Positions 48,544-61,462 of a DNA stretch of 64,000 nt are shown here, in pieces; position 1 is the first letter of the stretch; the number at the start of each line of letters is the position of its first letter. The stretch is taken from NCBI GenBank assembly GCA_024138015.1, contig JAMXBB010000010.1, positions 53,190,062 to 53,254,061 on the forward strand, given 5' to 3'. The stretch is from Lumnitzera littorea. Lineage: Eukaryota > Streptophyta > Magnoliopsida > Myrtales > Combretaceae. The translations under genes and the position numbers were made by a program. The notes under the pieces were generated by a model, which worked only from the letters and a program-made list of their open reading frames with translations, searched no databases and was not told the origin of the DNA.

Positions 48544-49941
48544 CTAGCAGACTTGGAATTCACCGCTAGCTTGAGCCTCTCTCACTCTTTTTTCATACTC
48601 ATCTTCTTCTTCTTCTTCCTCGACATCCACTTCCTTGAAATCACCATCTTCTTCTCCTCCCCATCCAAAGCCACTGACCGTTCGGGAAGCTGGAGGTGGG
48701 ATTTTGGCCTCCTCCACAATTTTCATGATTTCTTCATCTGTTTGAAGCGAGACACCAGTGTTACCTTTCCTATAGTACATGGCTTGAGCAGGTTCCGTTA
48801 GTTCCCTAGGCAAGTTCTTCAAGAACCATGGGTGGGACTTTATTTCTTTGATGGTGATTCTCTGTGAACATCATGGCATTAGATTTGGCAGTGTAGAATC
48901 AAAAGACAGCATTGCAACGAGATGACAATTTCACATAATGTCTCCCCTGCAGTTTGATTTATGATGAAGGCTATAGAGGAGTGGTTGCAACTAGTGCTGT
49001 GGTTACCGACGACAGAATATATTAATGGAAAATGGAAATTATTTTCCATTAACAATTTCTATGACGGTTAACTACCACCATCACCTATCAATAGCAAACT
49101 TCACCTCCCACCATTAAGTGCTGCTAAAAGTCGCTAATAACAACATTTTGATACTATTATGACAATATATAACAATTTTAAGGCCTTAGTTATGACAAAT
49201 GTAAGAAATAATAACAAAAAAATTAAAGAAAAAAAAAGTAAAACAGAACATTTTACACAAAATAAACACACCCCAAGATGCATTTGTTTCAGAGAAAATT
49301 TGAGGATCTTAAGATTCAGAAAATCCCAGCTATGGGAAAATGAACTTCCATGAAAGAGCAAGTGACTACATTTCAAGAGGAAAAAATGGAAAACATTTTC
49401 CCTTTTTCTTGGTCAAGTTTCATTACATACATCAACTTTCAGTAATCCATATCATTAAGTAAAACATTTTTCTTTGGTAAATTTACCAAGGAATATAGTC
49501 ATGGTGATCCCCCTATTCAACTACTTCAAATATATCTGCACACCTCCTCAACTGTTACCTTCACCTCCCACTGCTTCATACTGTAAAGGCTAATAATTAG
49601 CACAGTCCCCAAGTACCAGGGATACAAGATTATAACGAATACATATGAAGACCATAAAATGTATTTAATGAAACAAGCGCACTGTATAACATAATTTTAA
49701 TCAAGCAGTAATATAGTATTCTTTCAGTTTAGGTATCATGGAGTTTTTTTGGATGACCTCATAAACAAAAAGGCATGTTTAACTTACCCTGGATGGATTT
49801 GCAACAAATATGCGTGACAGGAGATGTCTGCAATCTTGAGATATATGGACATAATCAGGGATGTTGTACTGAACAGACATAATCCTCTGCACAAAATAAA
49901 CACTCAATTCAAGTAAAGTGAAAAATGACATATAGATAGAC

Positions 49942-49994
<53 letters not shown>

Positions 49995-52900
49995 GGAAAG
50001 TTCATGCATTCGTCAAACACCACTTATGAAGAGTAATCTTACATTTATGGTTTTTCTGAAATTCTTTGGATCTTCTGGATCTTCAAAAGGATATGCTCCC
50101 ACCAACATTACATAAAGAGTCACACCACATGACCATACATCTGCCAACTGATTAAACAAAGATAGAAAGATTAGACGAGTTTTGTGCAGAATATAAACGA
50201 ATCATATTCAAATGACACAAAAAACAAAGGTACATGTGGCTAAACAAAAAATTCATATTTCCATATTTACAACTTTTCTTTCCATGTAAACACAGATTGG
50301 GATACAGTAATATGCAATAGGTAGCGCATGAAATAATATGGGAATCGCATTATTTCAGGCCCTTCCCAGGTAAAGAGCAAACAAAGCACCATTTGTTGCA
50401 GAGCAATCTAAATCACTGCAGCTGATTTCATACAAGAGCGTAATGCACATCAAAGGGTCTTTCCTTCCCCTCAAAATAAAGCATAATAAAATTACAATGA
50501 AAGAGGTACTCAATTCTTGGTCCTCTTAAGAGCTATACTATCTCAATGATCACAACATCAAACTTCAACCGTGACGATGCATTGGAGGAGGATCCAGGCT
50601 CAATCTTGTCCTTAGCAGAGATATAGTCTATTTTATTAAATTGTAGAGGCTGAGAGGAACTGTGTTATATTTACTTAGTGGATAACATTGTGTACTTGAT
50701 ATGAATTAGACTTTGGATTTAATTATCATCTCACTTTTGCAAATGTATTATAAATATTAGAAACTCGGGGGATTTCCTATTGATACAAGTATCACAATTA
50801 TTAAAAAATATAAAAGATCAACCGTCTCTAGTGCACAGGCAGCAATAGTAATCTGTTCTAGCACTAACTGAAGCATCTGAAAGCAGTAAATTACTTACCT
50901 TGCCATCATACTCTCTTCGAGATAGAACCTCTGGTGCAATGTATGCTGGTGTTCCAACTGTAGATTTGGGTCTCGAATGCAGCAATGAAGACTGCACGAA
51001 GCAGAATATACAATTAATATATGTTTTCCCCTGTAAGTGGTAAAGAAACTTGTGGAAGCAATCAGACCATCGACAACCCTCCACTTTATACTCAGAATGA
51101 GAACCATGTCTCACGATAGCTCAACCAAGGTACAGGGTCATCTCTCTTCAAGGAAAAAAGAAAATTCCCCCACCCCAAAGATTCCATTGCCCTGTCCTTG
51201 ATGATAGAATACAAGACAACACAGCCAAAAACACAGCACTAACAATTACATTACTGAGGACAATAGGAAAAATATACAGGTAAATTTTCTGAATTCTCCT
51301 GACAGAGAACCAAATGAGCGGCAACTTTTGTACTCTTACAATTGTTAGGCAAGTAATTTTATACATATAATTTGTAAATTAGTTGGTAAATATATGCTCA
51401 TGTACTCTCTTGATATCCTGCAAGCAACAAAATTTTTCTGCCTGTCAAGCTGCACAGATTACAGGACATCTCTCAACTGACAAACTTGTAAAAAGAGTCT
51501 GTCAACTATCAACCTTACTGATATTGCTACCTCATTAATGTGGGGATAAATCGTTAATTTAAAGGCATGGATAGGTTACTAATCATGATGCAGCTGCTTA
51601 GTTGGTTTTAGGATATTTTACGTTACTTTAGGAGTCTAAATATTTTGGTTACTAAAGTTAATATGCCTTTTAATTATCAAGTCACAATTTTTAAGCTAGT
51701 AGCTTCTTTATTTTTCAAGTTCATATCTAATTAGATATTAATGGCAAGATATCATGGCAATCTCCAAGTCCTATTCTTCATTTTTTGCTATCAATAAACT
51801 TAGTAGAATATCAATAATTTTAGAAGTTCTTATAGATTTTCTTACATGAAAATCTTTTATTTTTTAGAAGCAACAATTTGAATATCCCATTGAATAAAGG
51901 AATAAGACAAGCCCAAATTGCCATTTGGATTAGATTTGTAAGCCTCCATCAGGAAGCTAGAAGTTAGAGGGCTCTCTCTAACGAACTCTTGAGCTTGAAG
52001 ATAGGATGGTTCTCTCCAACAAGCTATTTTGACTGGAGTATTCTCTCTAAAGAGCCCTTGATGCAAACCGACAGTTCCACAACAGAAACTCAGCTATGTG
52101 AAGATTAGAATGGTGTACTTGTGGAAACAGCAGCAATCTTGCAAAGTTGAATACCTACGAACACTTTGCAAGCCAACTTCACCAGACCACAAGAAGATAA
52201 TTCTTCCTTCTGCTCAAGTTCTCCGAATCTCCAATGTTTTGATTTCACTAATTGTCTAATTAACTTCTATTCCACCTCAGACCCTTATTTATAGTAACAC
52301 CCTCTTACAATTACTATTCTACCCTTCTACAATGCACTACACATTATTTCCATATATGCCAACTATCACCGCAACACATGAGACACTAAACACATATACT
52401 ACACAGCACCTGCACAACACTCACTCTACTGAAGTCTCTTATACACATGTAACAAGGGTTTATAGGGTTTAGGAGTTGTATTAATACTCCCCTCCGAAAG
52501 TGTCCTTGTCCCAAGGACAAGGGTAGGATACTGGTTCTTAAAATCAGTTACATCCATCCAAGTAGCATCACGAATCGACTGTCCTTCCCAATGCACCGAA
52601 ACTTGCAGCACTTGGAAACCATTATGAACATCAAAACGATGACCTAAAACTCGCTACGAAGAAGGCCATTCCACCAACTCATCAAAAGATAAAGTCCTCC
52701 AGCAAATCAGAAGAAGGAGGAAAAGAACCATGTGACCGCTTTAGGAGTGATACAAGGAAAACTAGATGGATTCGACACTTCTAGGGAAGTTGTAACTGAT
52801 AAGCTACTAGCCCCACTCTTGCCAAAATTCGAAATGGACCAAAGAACCGTGGTGTGAGTTTAGCAGAGGACTTAATACCCAACTTAGAAGTTAAAACTGG

Positions 52901-55900
52901 TTGAAGACGTAAAAAGACCCAATCACCAACCGCATACTGACAAGAACACAATTGCGCAATTGAGCCTTCTCCAAATTGTTGCGCAAACACTTCAAAACAT
53001 CATCACGAGAAACCAAAGCAGCTAGTATTGTAGGATTCTTGACTTCACCCAATAAATAAATGGGAATAGGAGGAGGAGGATGCCCATAAACAATCTCAAA
53101 TGGTGTCAAACCAGTGGAGGAATGAAAGCTAATGTTATAGAAGAACTCAACCCGTGCAATCCATGTCATCCAATCATTAGAATGCTTTGAAGCGAAGCAA
53201 CACAAATAGCATTCCAAACTTCTATTTAAGACCTCGGTTTGACCATCTATTTCTAGATGATAGGCGGTACTAAAATTTAAACGAGTCCCCTATAAAATAA
53301 ACAACTCTTTCCATAAGGAGCTAACAAACAGAAGGTCTTTATCAGAAACAATTGTACATGGGAACCCATGAAGACATACAATTTCACATGTGAAAAAATT
53401 AGCTATTGATCAAGTAGTAAAAGGATGTTTCAAGGGTAGAAAATGCGCATACTTAGAAAACCAATCTACCACCACAAAGATTGTATCAAATCCTTTTGAT
53501 TTAGGTAACCCCATAATAAAGTTTAATGAGATGTCTTCCCAAATAGCTTAGGGAATGGGCAATGTACTGAGGAGGCTGGCAAGTGACAAATTTTGAGCTT
53601 TGTTACAATGGCAAACTATGCATGAAGCAACAAAGGCAACAACATCCCCTTTCATTCCCACCCAATACAGATGACCAGCAAGCCTTCAATAAGTCTAAAT
53701 ATATCCAGCATGTCCCTCAATCACGAATGCATGAAAGTCATGTAAAAACAACTAAGTCTAAGAAGACTTGGCTGAAACGGCCAAACGCTCCTTATAGCTT
53801 AGCGTATCATTGATTAATTCAAACCTAAGATACGCATCTTTTCCAACCTTGAGTAACTGAAACTTAGCAGCTAATGATAGGTCTTAGAGGACATCACGTT
53901 TTATGGCAGCAATGTTTGTCCAAATGGGTCCCAAAATTCCCATCAAATCAACCTCCTCCTCCAGCTAAGAGAGAGCATCAACAGCAACATTAGCAATACC
54001 AGCCTTATATTAAATATCAAAGTCATATCCCAACAACTTTGCTAGCCAATGCTGCTGATTTGGAGTTGTCATTCGTTGAGACAACAAATGACGCAAACTC
54101 ATTTGGTCCGTCCACACAACAAACTTGCGACCAAGTAGATAAGGCCACCAATGATTAATAGCGAAAACCAATGCCATTAGCTCTTTCTCATAAACAGATT
54201 TAGATAAAGTCTTGGAAGAGAGAGTCTTGCTAAAATAGGCAATAGGTCTTCCATCTTGCATTAAAACCGCACTAAGCCCAAAACTAGATGCATTACACTC
54301 AATAATAAATGGCTTTTAAAAGTTAAGCATAGCAAGCATTGGAGCTTGGGTCAAAACTTGTTGTAGTTGCCTAAAGGCTAAAGAAGCTTCCTCATGCCAC
54401 TCAAAAGAATCCTTTTTTAAGAGATTAGTGAGAAGTTGAGCAATTTTACCATAATCCTTAATAAACTTCCGATAATATCCAGATAAGCTAAGAAAACCCC
54501 GAAGAGTCTTTTAAGACTTAAGAAGAGGGCATGGCAACACACTTTGTACCTTAGATGGATCTATGGCTACACTAGTAGTTGAAATAACGTGATCCAAATA
54601 TTCTAGAAAAGTCTTCCCAAAAGCACACCTTTTTATTAGCTGAAAAATGGTTAGACCTTAATAATTTCAACACAATAGAAAAATGATTCAAATGTTTAGT
54701 CATATCATGACTATAAATGAGAATATCATTAAAGAACACAAGGACAAATTTGCGTAGATAAGATCGAAATACTTCATTCATAGTAGATTGGAAAGTGGTC
54801 AAGCTTAAAAAGCATCACTAAAAACTCATAATAACCCTAATGAGTTTCAAAGGCAGTTTTGTGAATATCATTTTTATGCACCTGAATTTGATGATAGCCA
54901 AAATGAAGGTCAATCTTAGAGAATACAGAAGCACCAAAAAACTCATTTAAGAGCTCATCAATAATAGGAATTGGATACTTATCTGGTATAGTTGCACTAT
55001 TGAGAGCACAATAATCCACATAAAATCGCCACGAGCCATCCTCCTTCACAAGAACGACTGGACTAAAAAATAGACTCACACTTAGTCGAATGATGCCTGC
55101 CTTCAACATATTAGAAACCATTTTCTCGATCTCATCTTATTGTACCTGTGCATAACGGTAGGGGCATACATTGAGAGCACTAACGCTGTCCTTTAATGGA
55201 ATCTAATGATCAATAACGTGGCTCGATGGCAATTCTTTAATTTCAACAAATATGTCCTCAAACTCCTCCAACAAACTAAGTAATGGCTCATGCTGATCAT
55301 AAATAGCAGCCTAAAAATTCCTGCAAAGACCTATAGTAACAAACTGCCATACTCCCAATCTGCATCTTCTTTCAATTGACAAAAAACTACTACTGATTTA
55401 GATAAAGATGGGTCACCCCTTAAGACATGTTCCTGTTGACCTTGCAAAACTTTTAAGTACATTCCATTTCAGTCCACCTTAATTTCTCTAAGTGTTTGAA
55501 GCCAAGCAACTCCTAGGATCACATCCGCCGTACCAAGATAAAAAACATAACAATCCACTTCTAGTGTAAAAGAGTTAACCTGTATTACTAAGTTAGACAA
55601 ACTCCATGAAAAGTAACGACTCGTCCATTGCTCAACTTCACAGTAAAGGTTTTAGTTAAATTGATTTGTAGCCAAGTTGATCCACCACTTTTAATGAAAT
55701 AAAATTGTGATTAGCTTCGCTATCCACCAAGATAGAAATAGTATGGTCCCATAGCATTCCACGAAATTTGAGAGTTTGTGGACCATTAAAACTGTTTATG
55801 GTCAATAAGGATAACTCAGAGTCAACTTAGAAATTTTCGTGATCCTTTACAGTAGGTTATGGTTCGGGTAACTCAACCCAATGTTCCTTCCTTTGATTGT

Positions 55901-58746
55901 CATCCTCTTCAAGAATCAACACTCATAAAGCTTTGTTTGGGCACTTGTGACCTAGCTGGAAGGGTTGCTCACACCAAAAGCGAAAACCCTTATTTTTTTT
56001 GTCCAAATATTCTACATAAGTCATTTGTTTTAGCCCCTTTTGCAACGGAGGTTGCCTGACACTACTACTATTAGACAAGAGACTAGGGGATGCAACAGAA
56101 CCAACATCCTTAGGATAATTCGTAGATCGCTTTTGAGCTGAAGATCCAGTAACTCCTAGCGTATTCAATGGTTAACACTACTTTCTTTGGACCAAAAAAT
56201 TCCATTTAAAAGTATCCCAACATTTGCATTTCTATTATGTCTAGAATTTGTGCAATCAAGGATTCAAGAGTCGATAACCACACCCACTGTAGATGTTTGT
56301 CATAGCATGGATATAGTGACAAACAGATTACTAGCTAAAAGACCAACGTAATGTGATAAAAACTCGTCTAAACAATTCCCAATCCAAGCATGAAACTCTC
56401 TTCTTTAACATTTTATGCTAATACACAGTCTTACCTCTCAAACCCAGCGTTGCAACTGTAACTTTCTAATCTTCACAAACATTTCGCACTTCAAAATAAA
56501 GCTCTATTAAAGTCAACCAATGCATAAAATCCTTGCCTTCGAATGTTGGTAGCGTGGCTATTAAAGGCGAATCGGGTCGAAATTCATTATCCGAATCCAT
56601 TCCAATCACCTCTTTGACAATCTCTCTCTCTCGCCATAGTCACAAATTAGCCCTCGAAGTTGATTCAACTTACCCTTTCAATTTCTCATCCATTCCCTAA
56701 CTCTTACTTAGGTTTTGCATAGTCGATTGGATTGATGCTAACGCTGCTTCCATTCTAGAGATCGAAGACCTAAGAGATGACACGTTAGTGGATGAATTTC
56801 TGTCTACCATCATGATTTGGTGTTGCAACTCACCAACACTTCCCTTCAATTCTTCTTTTACCAAACTAAAACCTTGCTCTAGATTACTAACTCATTGCTC
56901 CAACTTTCCTAGATTCTTTTCTAAATTCTCAACCCTAGCATCCATTATAGTCATTTCGATATCATGTGGAGATATAAGTTTCCTACAAACAATGCCAATT
57001 GATGCAAACCAAGGATTCCACAACAGAAACTCAGCTATGTGAAGATTAGAATGGTATATTTACTTGTGGAAAGGGTAGCAATCTTGCAAAGTTGAATACC
57101 TACGAACGCTTTGCAAGCCAACTTAAGTAGACCACAAGAAGAGAATTCTTCCTTCTACTCAAGTTTTCCGAATCTCTAATGTTCTGATTTCACTAACTAT
57201 CTAACTAACTTTTATTCCACCTTAGACGCTTCTTTATAGTAACACACCCTCTTACAATTACTATTCTACCCTTCTACAACACACTACACATTATTGCCAC
57301 ACACGCCAACTATCACCACAACACACACAAGACAATAAACACATATACTACTACACGACACCTGGACAACACTCACTCTATTGACGCCTCTTATAGACAT
57401 GTAACAAGGGTTTATAGGGTTTAGGAGTTATATCAGCCCTCAAATTAAAAATTGGATGGTTCTCTCAATAAGTGCTTAACCCTTTCTCTATAATTTTTGC
57501 CCATGCACCATGGCGCATAATACAGTAGGCATTGTTCATTCAATTTTATTTTTTTTGAGGCTAATTGGCTCTCCAAAGTTCGATTAGATAAGAAGCAGGA
57601 CATCGTAAGATCAACAAGTTCCATGTCACATTTAACTCTTTATATAACAAATTTGAGCACGATGGACTATAGTGCATGTCTCATCCCTTCCACCCCCCCA
57701 ATGAAGAGGTGTATTGAACCATAAACTATCTTAAAGACTGAGATGAATTAGTTGTAATAAAAGCCAAAGTTTAACATTAATAAATTCTGTCTTGTTTGTT
57801 TAATTACGTATATACTGTTATTTCTTCATTGTAAAAACAATAAATGGATTAGAAAAGAGTGCTGCTTGGTTCAGTAATACCTTCGAATAACCAAAATCAC
57901 AGATTTTCAGGCGTGGTGCAGGTCTTCCATCCAGAAGAGTGTTTTCCAGCTTCAAATCTCTATGGCATATTTGCTGCAGAATTGACAGTAACTAATTTCA
58001 ACTCAAATCTTAAGTGGAAAGATGCTGATTTTTCATGACATTCACTTATAACCTTACCATGGAATGACAGTAGCTAACCCCTGAAATCAGCTGCTGGGAG
58101 AAATACCTAGCCTACGTATTAAAAAAAGGTCCAATATAAGCACAAAGACAAATAATAAACGAAGTAACTTCTTCAATCAATCAATACTCTGTTGACTGTA
58201 AAAAGGCTCAATTATTACAATCACCAGGAAGGTGATTTCCAACTGCCTGAATTTGACTTGACGTGATCCTGAATTTCTTTTCCACAAATAAGTTGGGATT
58301 AGGGCTTGATACCTAGAACTTGACTAAGAGCACACTAATTCTCTATCACTCAACTAGACAGCATGGCTAATGGCAACATGGTCCCAAGATTAATTTCAAT
58401 GACCTAAAAACAGGAGTAAGTTTGAAAATAAATAAATAAGCATTCTACTTTCTCCTTTTGTTTCCTCTCACTTCCAGTAACCATAATTTATCAATACAAC
58501 TATTTATGCAAAAAGCAAGTAAGTTCAAAAATTTTGAACACGCGAAGAAACCCATCAATGCAATAAGAAGGAAGCAAAACAAAGCATAACCTCGTCTTCA
58601 CTGAATCTTCCTGCATTGCAGATCCTCTCGAAAAGCTCTCCACCAGCTGCATACTCCATTACTATAGCAAGATGTGTTGGTGTCAGAACAACCTGTAGGA
58701 GCTCAACAATTTTCTCATCAAACCACTTTGAACATCTCTTTTCTTT

Positions 58747-58785
<39 letters not shown>

Positions 58786-59221
58786 ATGATGGTTCATTAG
58801 TCAATTTTAACGTGACCAGATNNNNNNNNNNNNNNNNNNNNNNNNNNNNNNNNNNNNNNNNNNNNNNNNNNNNNNNNNNNNNNNNNNNNNNNNNNNNNNN
58901 NNNNNNNNNNNNNNNNNNNNNNNNNNNNNNNNNNNNNNNNNNNNNNNNNNNNNNNNNNNNNNNNNNNNNNNNNNNNNNNNNNNNNNNNNNNNNNNNNNNN
59001 NNNNNNNNNNNNNNNNNNNNNNNNNNNNNNNNNNNNNNNNNNNNNNNNNNNNNNNNNNNNNNNNNNNNNNNNNNNNNNNNNNNNNNNNNNNNNNNNNNNN
59101 NNNNNNNNNNNNNNNNNNNNNNNNNNNNNNNNNNNNNNNNNNNNNNNNNNNNNNNNNNNNNNNNNNNNNNNNNNNNNNNNNNNNNNNNNNNNNNNNNNNN
59201 NNNNNNNNNNNNNNNNNNNNN

Positions 59222-59264
<43 letters not shown>

Positions 59265-59662
59265 AAAATAGAATAATGATGGTTCATTAGTCAATTTTAA
59301 CGTGACCCATATAATTTAGTGCCCGTAGACAACAATTCACTAACCTCCTTGAACCTGATGATGTTTGGGTGAGAAAGTGCCTTGTGATTAATGATCTCTC
59401 TTGCAACATTCTCATCTATCTATACCCACAAACAAAAAACATAAAACAATAACATGAAAGAAAAAGAACCCAAGATTTAAAACCTTGGATCCTAACATCT
59501 ATGAACCAAAAACAAAAAAAGCGAAGAAAAGTTTTATCATACTTTGTGACCTCGCTCTATGTACTTCATGGCAACAAGCTCTTTGGTCTCCTTGTTCCTC
59601 ATGAGCCTTGCCACCCCAAAATTCCCAGATCCTATATCCTTCACGAGCTCGTACTTTTCCAT
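48544..59662 (-). CDS. SnRK2: SnRK2-family Ser/Thr protein kinase, nine exons, subclass-I-like
   Basis: Plant-specific stress kinase of the SNF1-related group 2, acting in osmotic-stress and ABA-linked signalling in cytoplasm and nucleus. Exons on the minus strand, all phase 0 with GT-AG borders: 59662-59543, 59419-59345, 58692-58591, 58111-58058, 57973-57881, 50991-50899, 50147-50043, 49886-49788, 48861-48544; 352 aa. Start ATG gives MEKYELVKDIGSGNFG. Motifs: glycine loop GSGNFGVA (11-18), Lys33 in AMKYI, Glu48, catalytic HRDLKLEN (121-128), DFG (143-145), activation loop SSLLHSRPKSTVGTPAYIAPE (149-169) with phosphorylatable Ser154/Ser158/Thr159, and the SnRK2-box-like EEIMKIVEEA (290-299). 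The C-terminus has a Glu-rich run (328-336) rather than the Asp-rich ABA box of subclass III, pointing to subclass I (SnRK2.4/2.10-like). Every catalytic residue is present, and length is typical. Intron 5 is 6.9 kb because of a retrotransposon; intron 2 holds an assembly gap. Confidence 0.95.
49942..49992. repeat. Compound (TA)n(GA)n microsatellite in SnRK2 intron 7
   Basis: About ten TA units followed directly by about fifteen GA units, in the intron between exons 7 and 8, some 55 bp from the exon 8 acceptor (49887/49888). Likely to be length-polymorphic. Confidence 0.9.
52059..52483 (-). repeat. 3' LTR of the Ty3/gypsy element
   Basis: 425 bp. On the + strand it begins TGATGCAAACC and ends GGAGTTGTATTA (outer bases mutated from ...ATCA). 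About one position in ten differs from the other LTR by eye, with several small indels, so the insertion is old. Confidence 0.9.
57000..57435 (-). repeat. 5' LTR of the Ty3/gypsy element
   Basis: 436 bp, TGATGCAAACC to GGAGTTATATCA on the + strand. It shares long identical runs with the 3' LTR (for example aactcagctatgtgaagatt and gggtttataggg). The primer-binding region lies immediately left of 57000. Confidence 0.9.
58749..58783. repeat. (TA)n microsatellite at the edge of the assembly gap
   Basis: About seventeen TA units in SnRK2 intron 2, directly followed by the 36-bp block that is repeated beyond the N-run. Low-complexity DNA probably caused the assembly break. Confidence 0.9.
58822..59221. 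other. Assembly gap, 400 Ns
   Basis: Exactly 400 undetermined bases, a round size that suggests an estimated gap length. It lies within SnRK2 intron 2 and does not touch an exon. A 36-bp block is present on both sides (58782-58817 and 59272-59307). Confidence 0.95.
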
Positions 59663-60064
59663 GTCTTTTTTCCTCTTCTCGGATCAGCGTCTGTGTGTAG
59701 GTTTTCTTCTTTCTTTTGAGATAGAATGTGTATAGAAGCAGAAGTGTACCTTCTAACTCTTAAATCTAAAATAAAACAAAGAAAAAAAAATCTCAGGGAT
59801 ATGTCTTTTTGCACCGTGGTCAGTAATACAGTTGTCTGTTGTGTCTGATCTCGTCTGACTAACCAACTGAGCTTTTCAAGGAGCGTGACGAATACGCGTG
59901 TAGTTCGGGAACCCATCTATCTTTATTATTAACACCGTTAAAGTGCTTCTGTCAGTGTCAGTATCAGTAACCACCGGTTCCCACTCCTTTCCCTCGCTAC
60001 TCGTTCCTTTCCTCATATTATTCTTTGTATCCTTAAAAAGGGAAAAAGCATCTCTTATTATCTC
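59663..60064 (-). promoter_or_regulatory. 5' UTR and proximal promoter of SnRK2
   Basis: Upstream of the minus-strand ATG at 59662. At 59894-59901 the sequence acgcgtgt (+ strand) resembles the CE3 coupling element that works with ABA-response elements, 232-239 bp upstream of the ATG. A classical ACGTGGC-type ABRE was not seen. Pyrimidine-rich text close to the ATG is consistent with a plant leader. Function is inferred. Confidence 0.35.
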
Positions 60065-61462
60065 GGAGATAAAAATAATAAGAACTTCCTAATTTTTATA
60101 TATTTTTTTATTCTAATATCTCAATTTCTTTATCTTAATATCTTAACTTTTTAAATAAAATAAATTAATATCTCTATTATAATAGTCACTATTAAAATAT
60201 GATAAAATGATAATATGAATAGATTAACTTTTATTTTCTTTTCATTTTAGCATTCAAATTTTATTTTATTTTTTATTTTAATACTTCAATTTCTTAAAGT
60301 GAAATAAATAAATTCTTCATAATAATTTTTATAAAAATATTATAAAAAATCAACAAATAACAACTAACATAATATATTGAAAAATATTTCTTAAATAAGA
60401 GAATGGATTTGGTTCTTTAAATTTATTTGCTCATATAGTTTTTGAGGCAATATGCAACTTTTATAAATTTTTTATATCTCAAATAAATTATGTCATTTGT
60501 TATCATGTCATCACCAACTAAAAAAGTTAGCCCAACAACAACAATCGTAATAATAAACAGAAAAAAAAAAAAGGATTGAAAATAGGAACGTGCACATGAA
60601 ATTAACATCGTACTAATCCCTTCAATCTAACTCCATATCTTAACTCTTACTTAACTTAGATTAACCGAAGCAATCCTTTATTAATGCTAACATCAAGTCA
60701 ATAAAATAAATTTCATGTCAATCGATAATTTACTTTACATCAATATGTTCAAGTCAATATCATATCAGCCCTTTTGTTAACATAAAGTTAAAAAAGAATT
60801 GAGACGGGATTATTGCGATTGACGTAAAGTTTTATAAGGTTGAGATGAATGGAATTAGACTTGTTAACGTAGAGCTAGAAAAGACTACTAAGAGATTGAT
60901 TTCGTTGGCATGTATTCGTTTTTAATCTATTTTCAGTTATTATTTTTATTATTATTAAATAGTTGTAATAATAGTATAATATATATCAGATTTTATTTTG
61001 CAGTACAAAAGCTCACAAAAGTTAGATTTCATCTATAAAAACCATATCAAATAAAATTTCAAGACTCTTATCTATTCTTTATTATTCTTTTTTTTATTGT
61101 AATTATTCATTGTTATTTATTAAATTTTAATAATATTTTTACAAGGACTATTATAAAGAATACCGACTTATATCACTTCAAAAAGCTAAGGTACCAAAAT
61201 TAAAAATAAATAGAGTTTGAATACTAAAATGAAAATAAAATAAAAACTGATGTATTTATATTATTATTTTACCATCTTATAATAACAGCTATTATAACAA
61301 AAATATTAATTTATATCATTTAAAAAGATAAAATACTATAATAAATAAGTTTAAATTTTAGGTATTAAAATGAAAAAAGAAAAAAAAATTAGATATTTCT
61401 ATTAGCTATATCCTATAATCTAATAGTGTGAACAATAATCTCTTAATGAAATCTCTATCTCC
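60065..61462. mobile_element. Non-autonomous element with about 350-bp inverted arms
   Basis: 60065-60440 matches the reverse complement of 61100-61462. Shared text includes ataaattaatat.t.t.ttata followed by atagt (60160-60190 against 61300-61330, reversed) and ttttcattttagcattcaaa / ttttcattttagtattcaaa. The outer ends read ggagata and tatctcc. The central 650 bp is AT-rich without coding signal. It is most like a MULE-type or foldback element; no target duplication was found. Confidence 0.6.

Larger units (their letters stand above)
52059..57435 (-). mobile_element. Chromodomain Ty3/gypsy retrotransposon in SnRK2 intron 5
   Basis: A complete but dead element, 5377 bp, in the same orientation as the gene. 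It is bounded by LTRs at 57000-57435 (5') and 52059-52483 (3'), with a perfect 5-bp target duplication GCCCT at 52054-52058 and 57436-57440. Reading right to left: gag with a relic zinc knuckle (55923-56168), protease region (about 55300-55900), reverse transcriptase (about 54570-55120), RNase H (about 53990-54300), integrase (about 52780-53220 and neighbouring frames) and a chromodomain-like end (about 52440-52610). A purine-rich tract (reverse complement of atactcccctcc, 52484-52495) precedes the 3' LTR. The primer-binding site next to the 5' LTR reads ttggcattgtttgtagg, a decayed form of the ttggcgccg... type. Frames are broken, and the reverse-transcriptase catalytic Asp pair reads Asn-Asp. 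Confidence 0.92.

Noticed and set aside
48553..48801. 82-codon + strand open frame
   Set aside because: Antisense to the last SnRK2 exon.
58745..59294. Open frames of 154-180 codons across the N-run
   Set aside because: Artefacts of translating undetermined bases.
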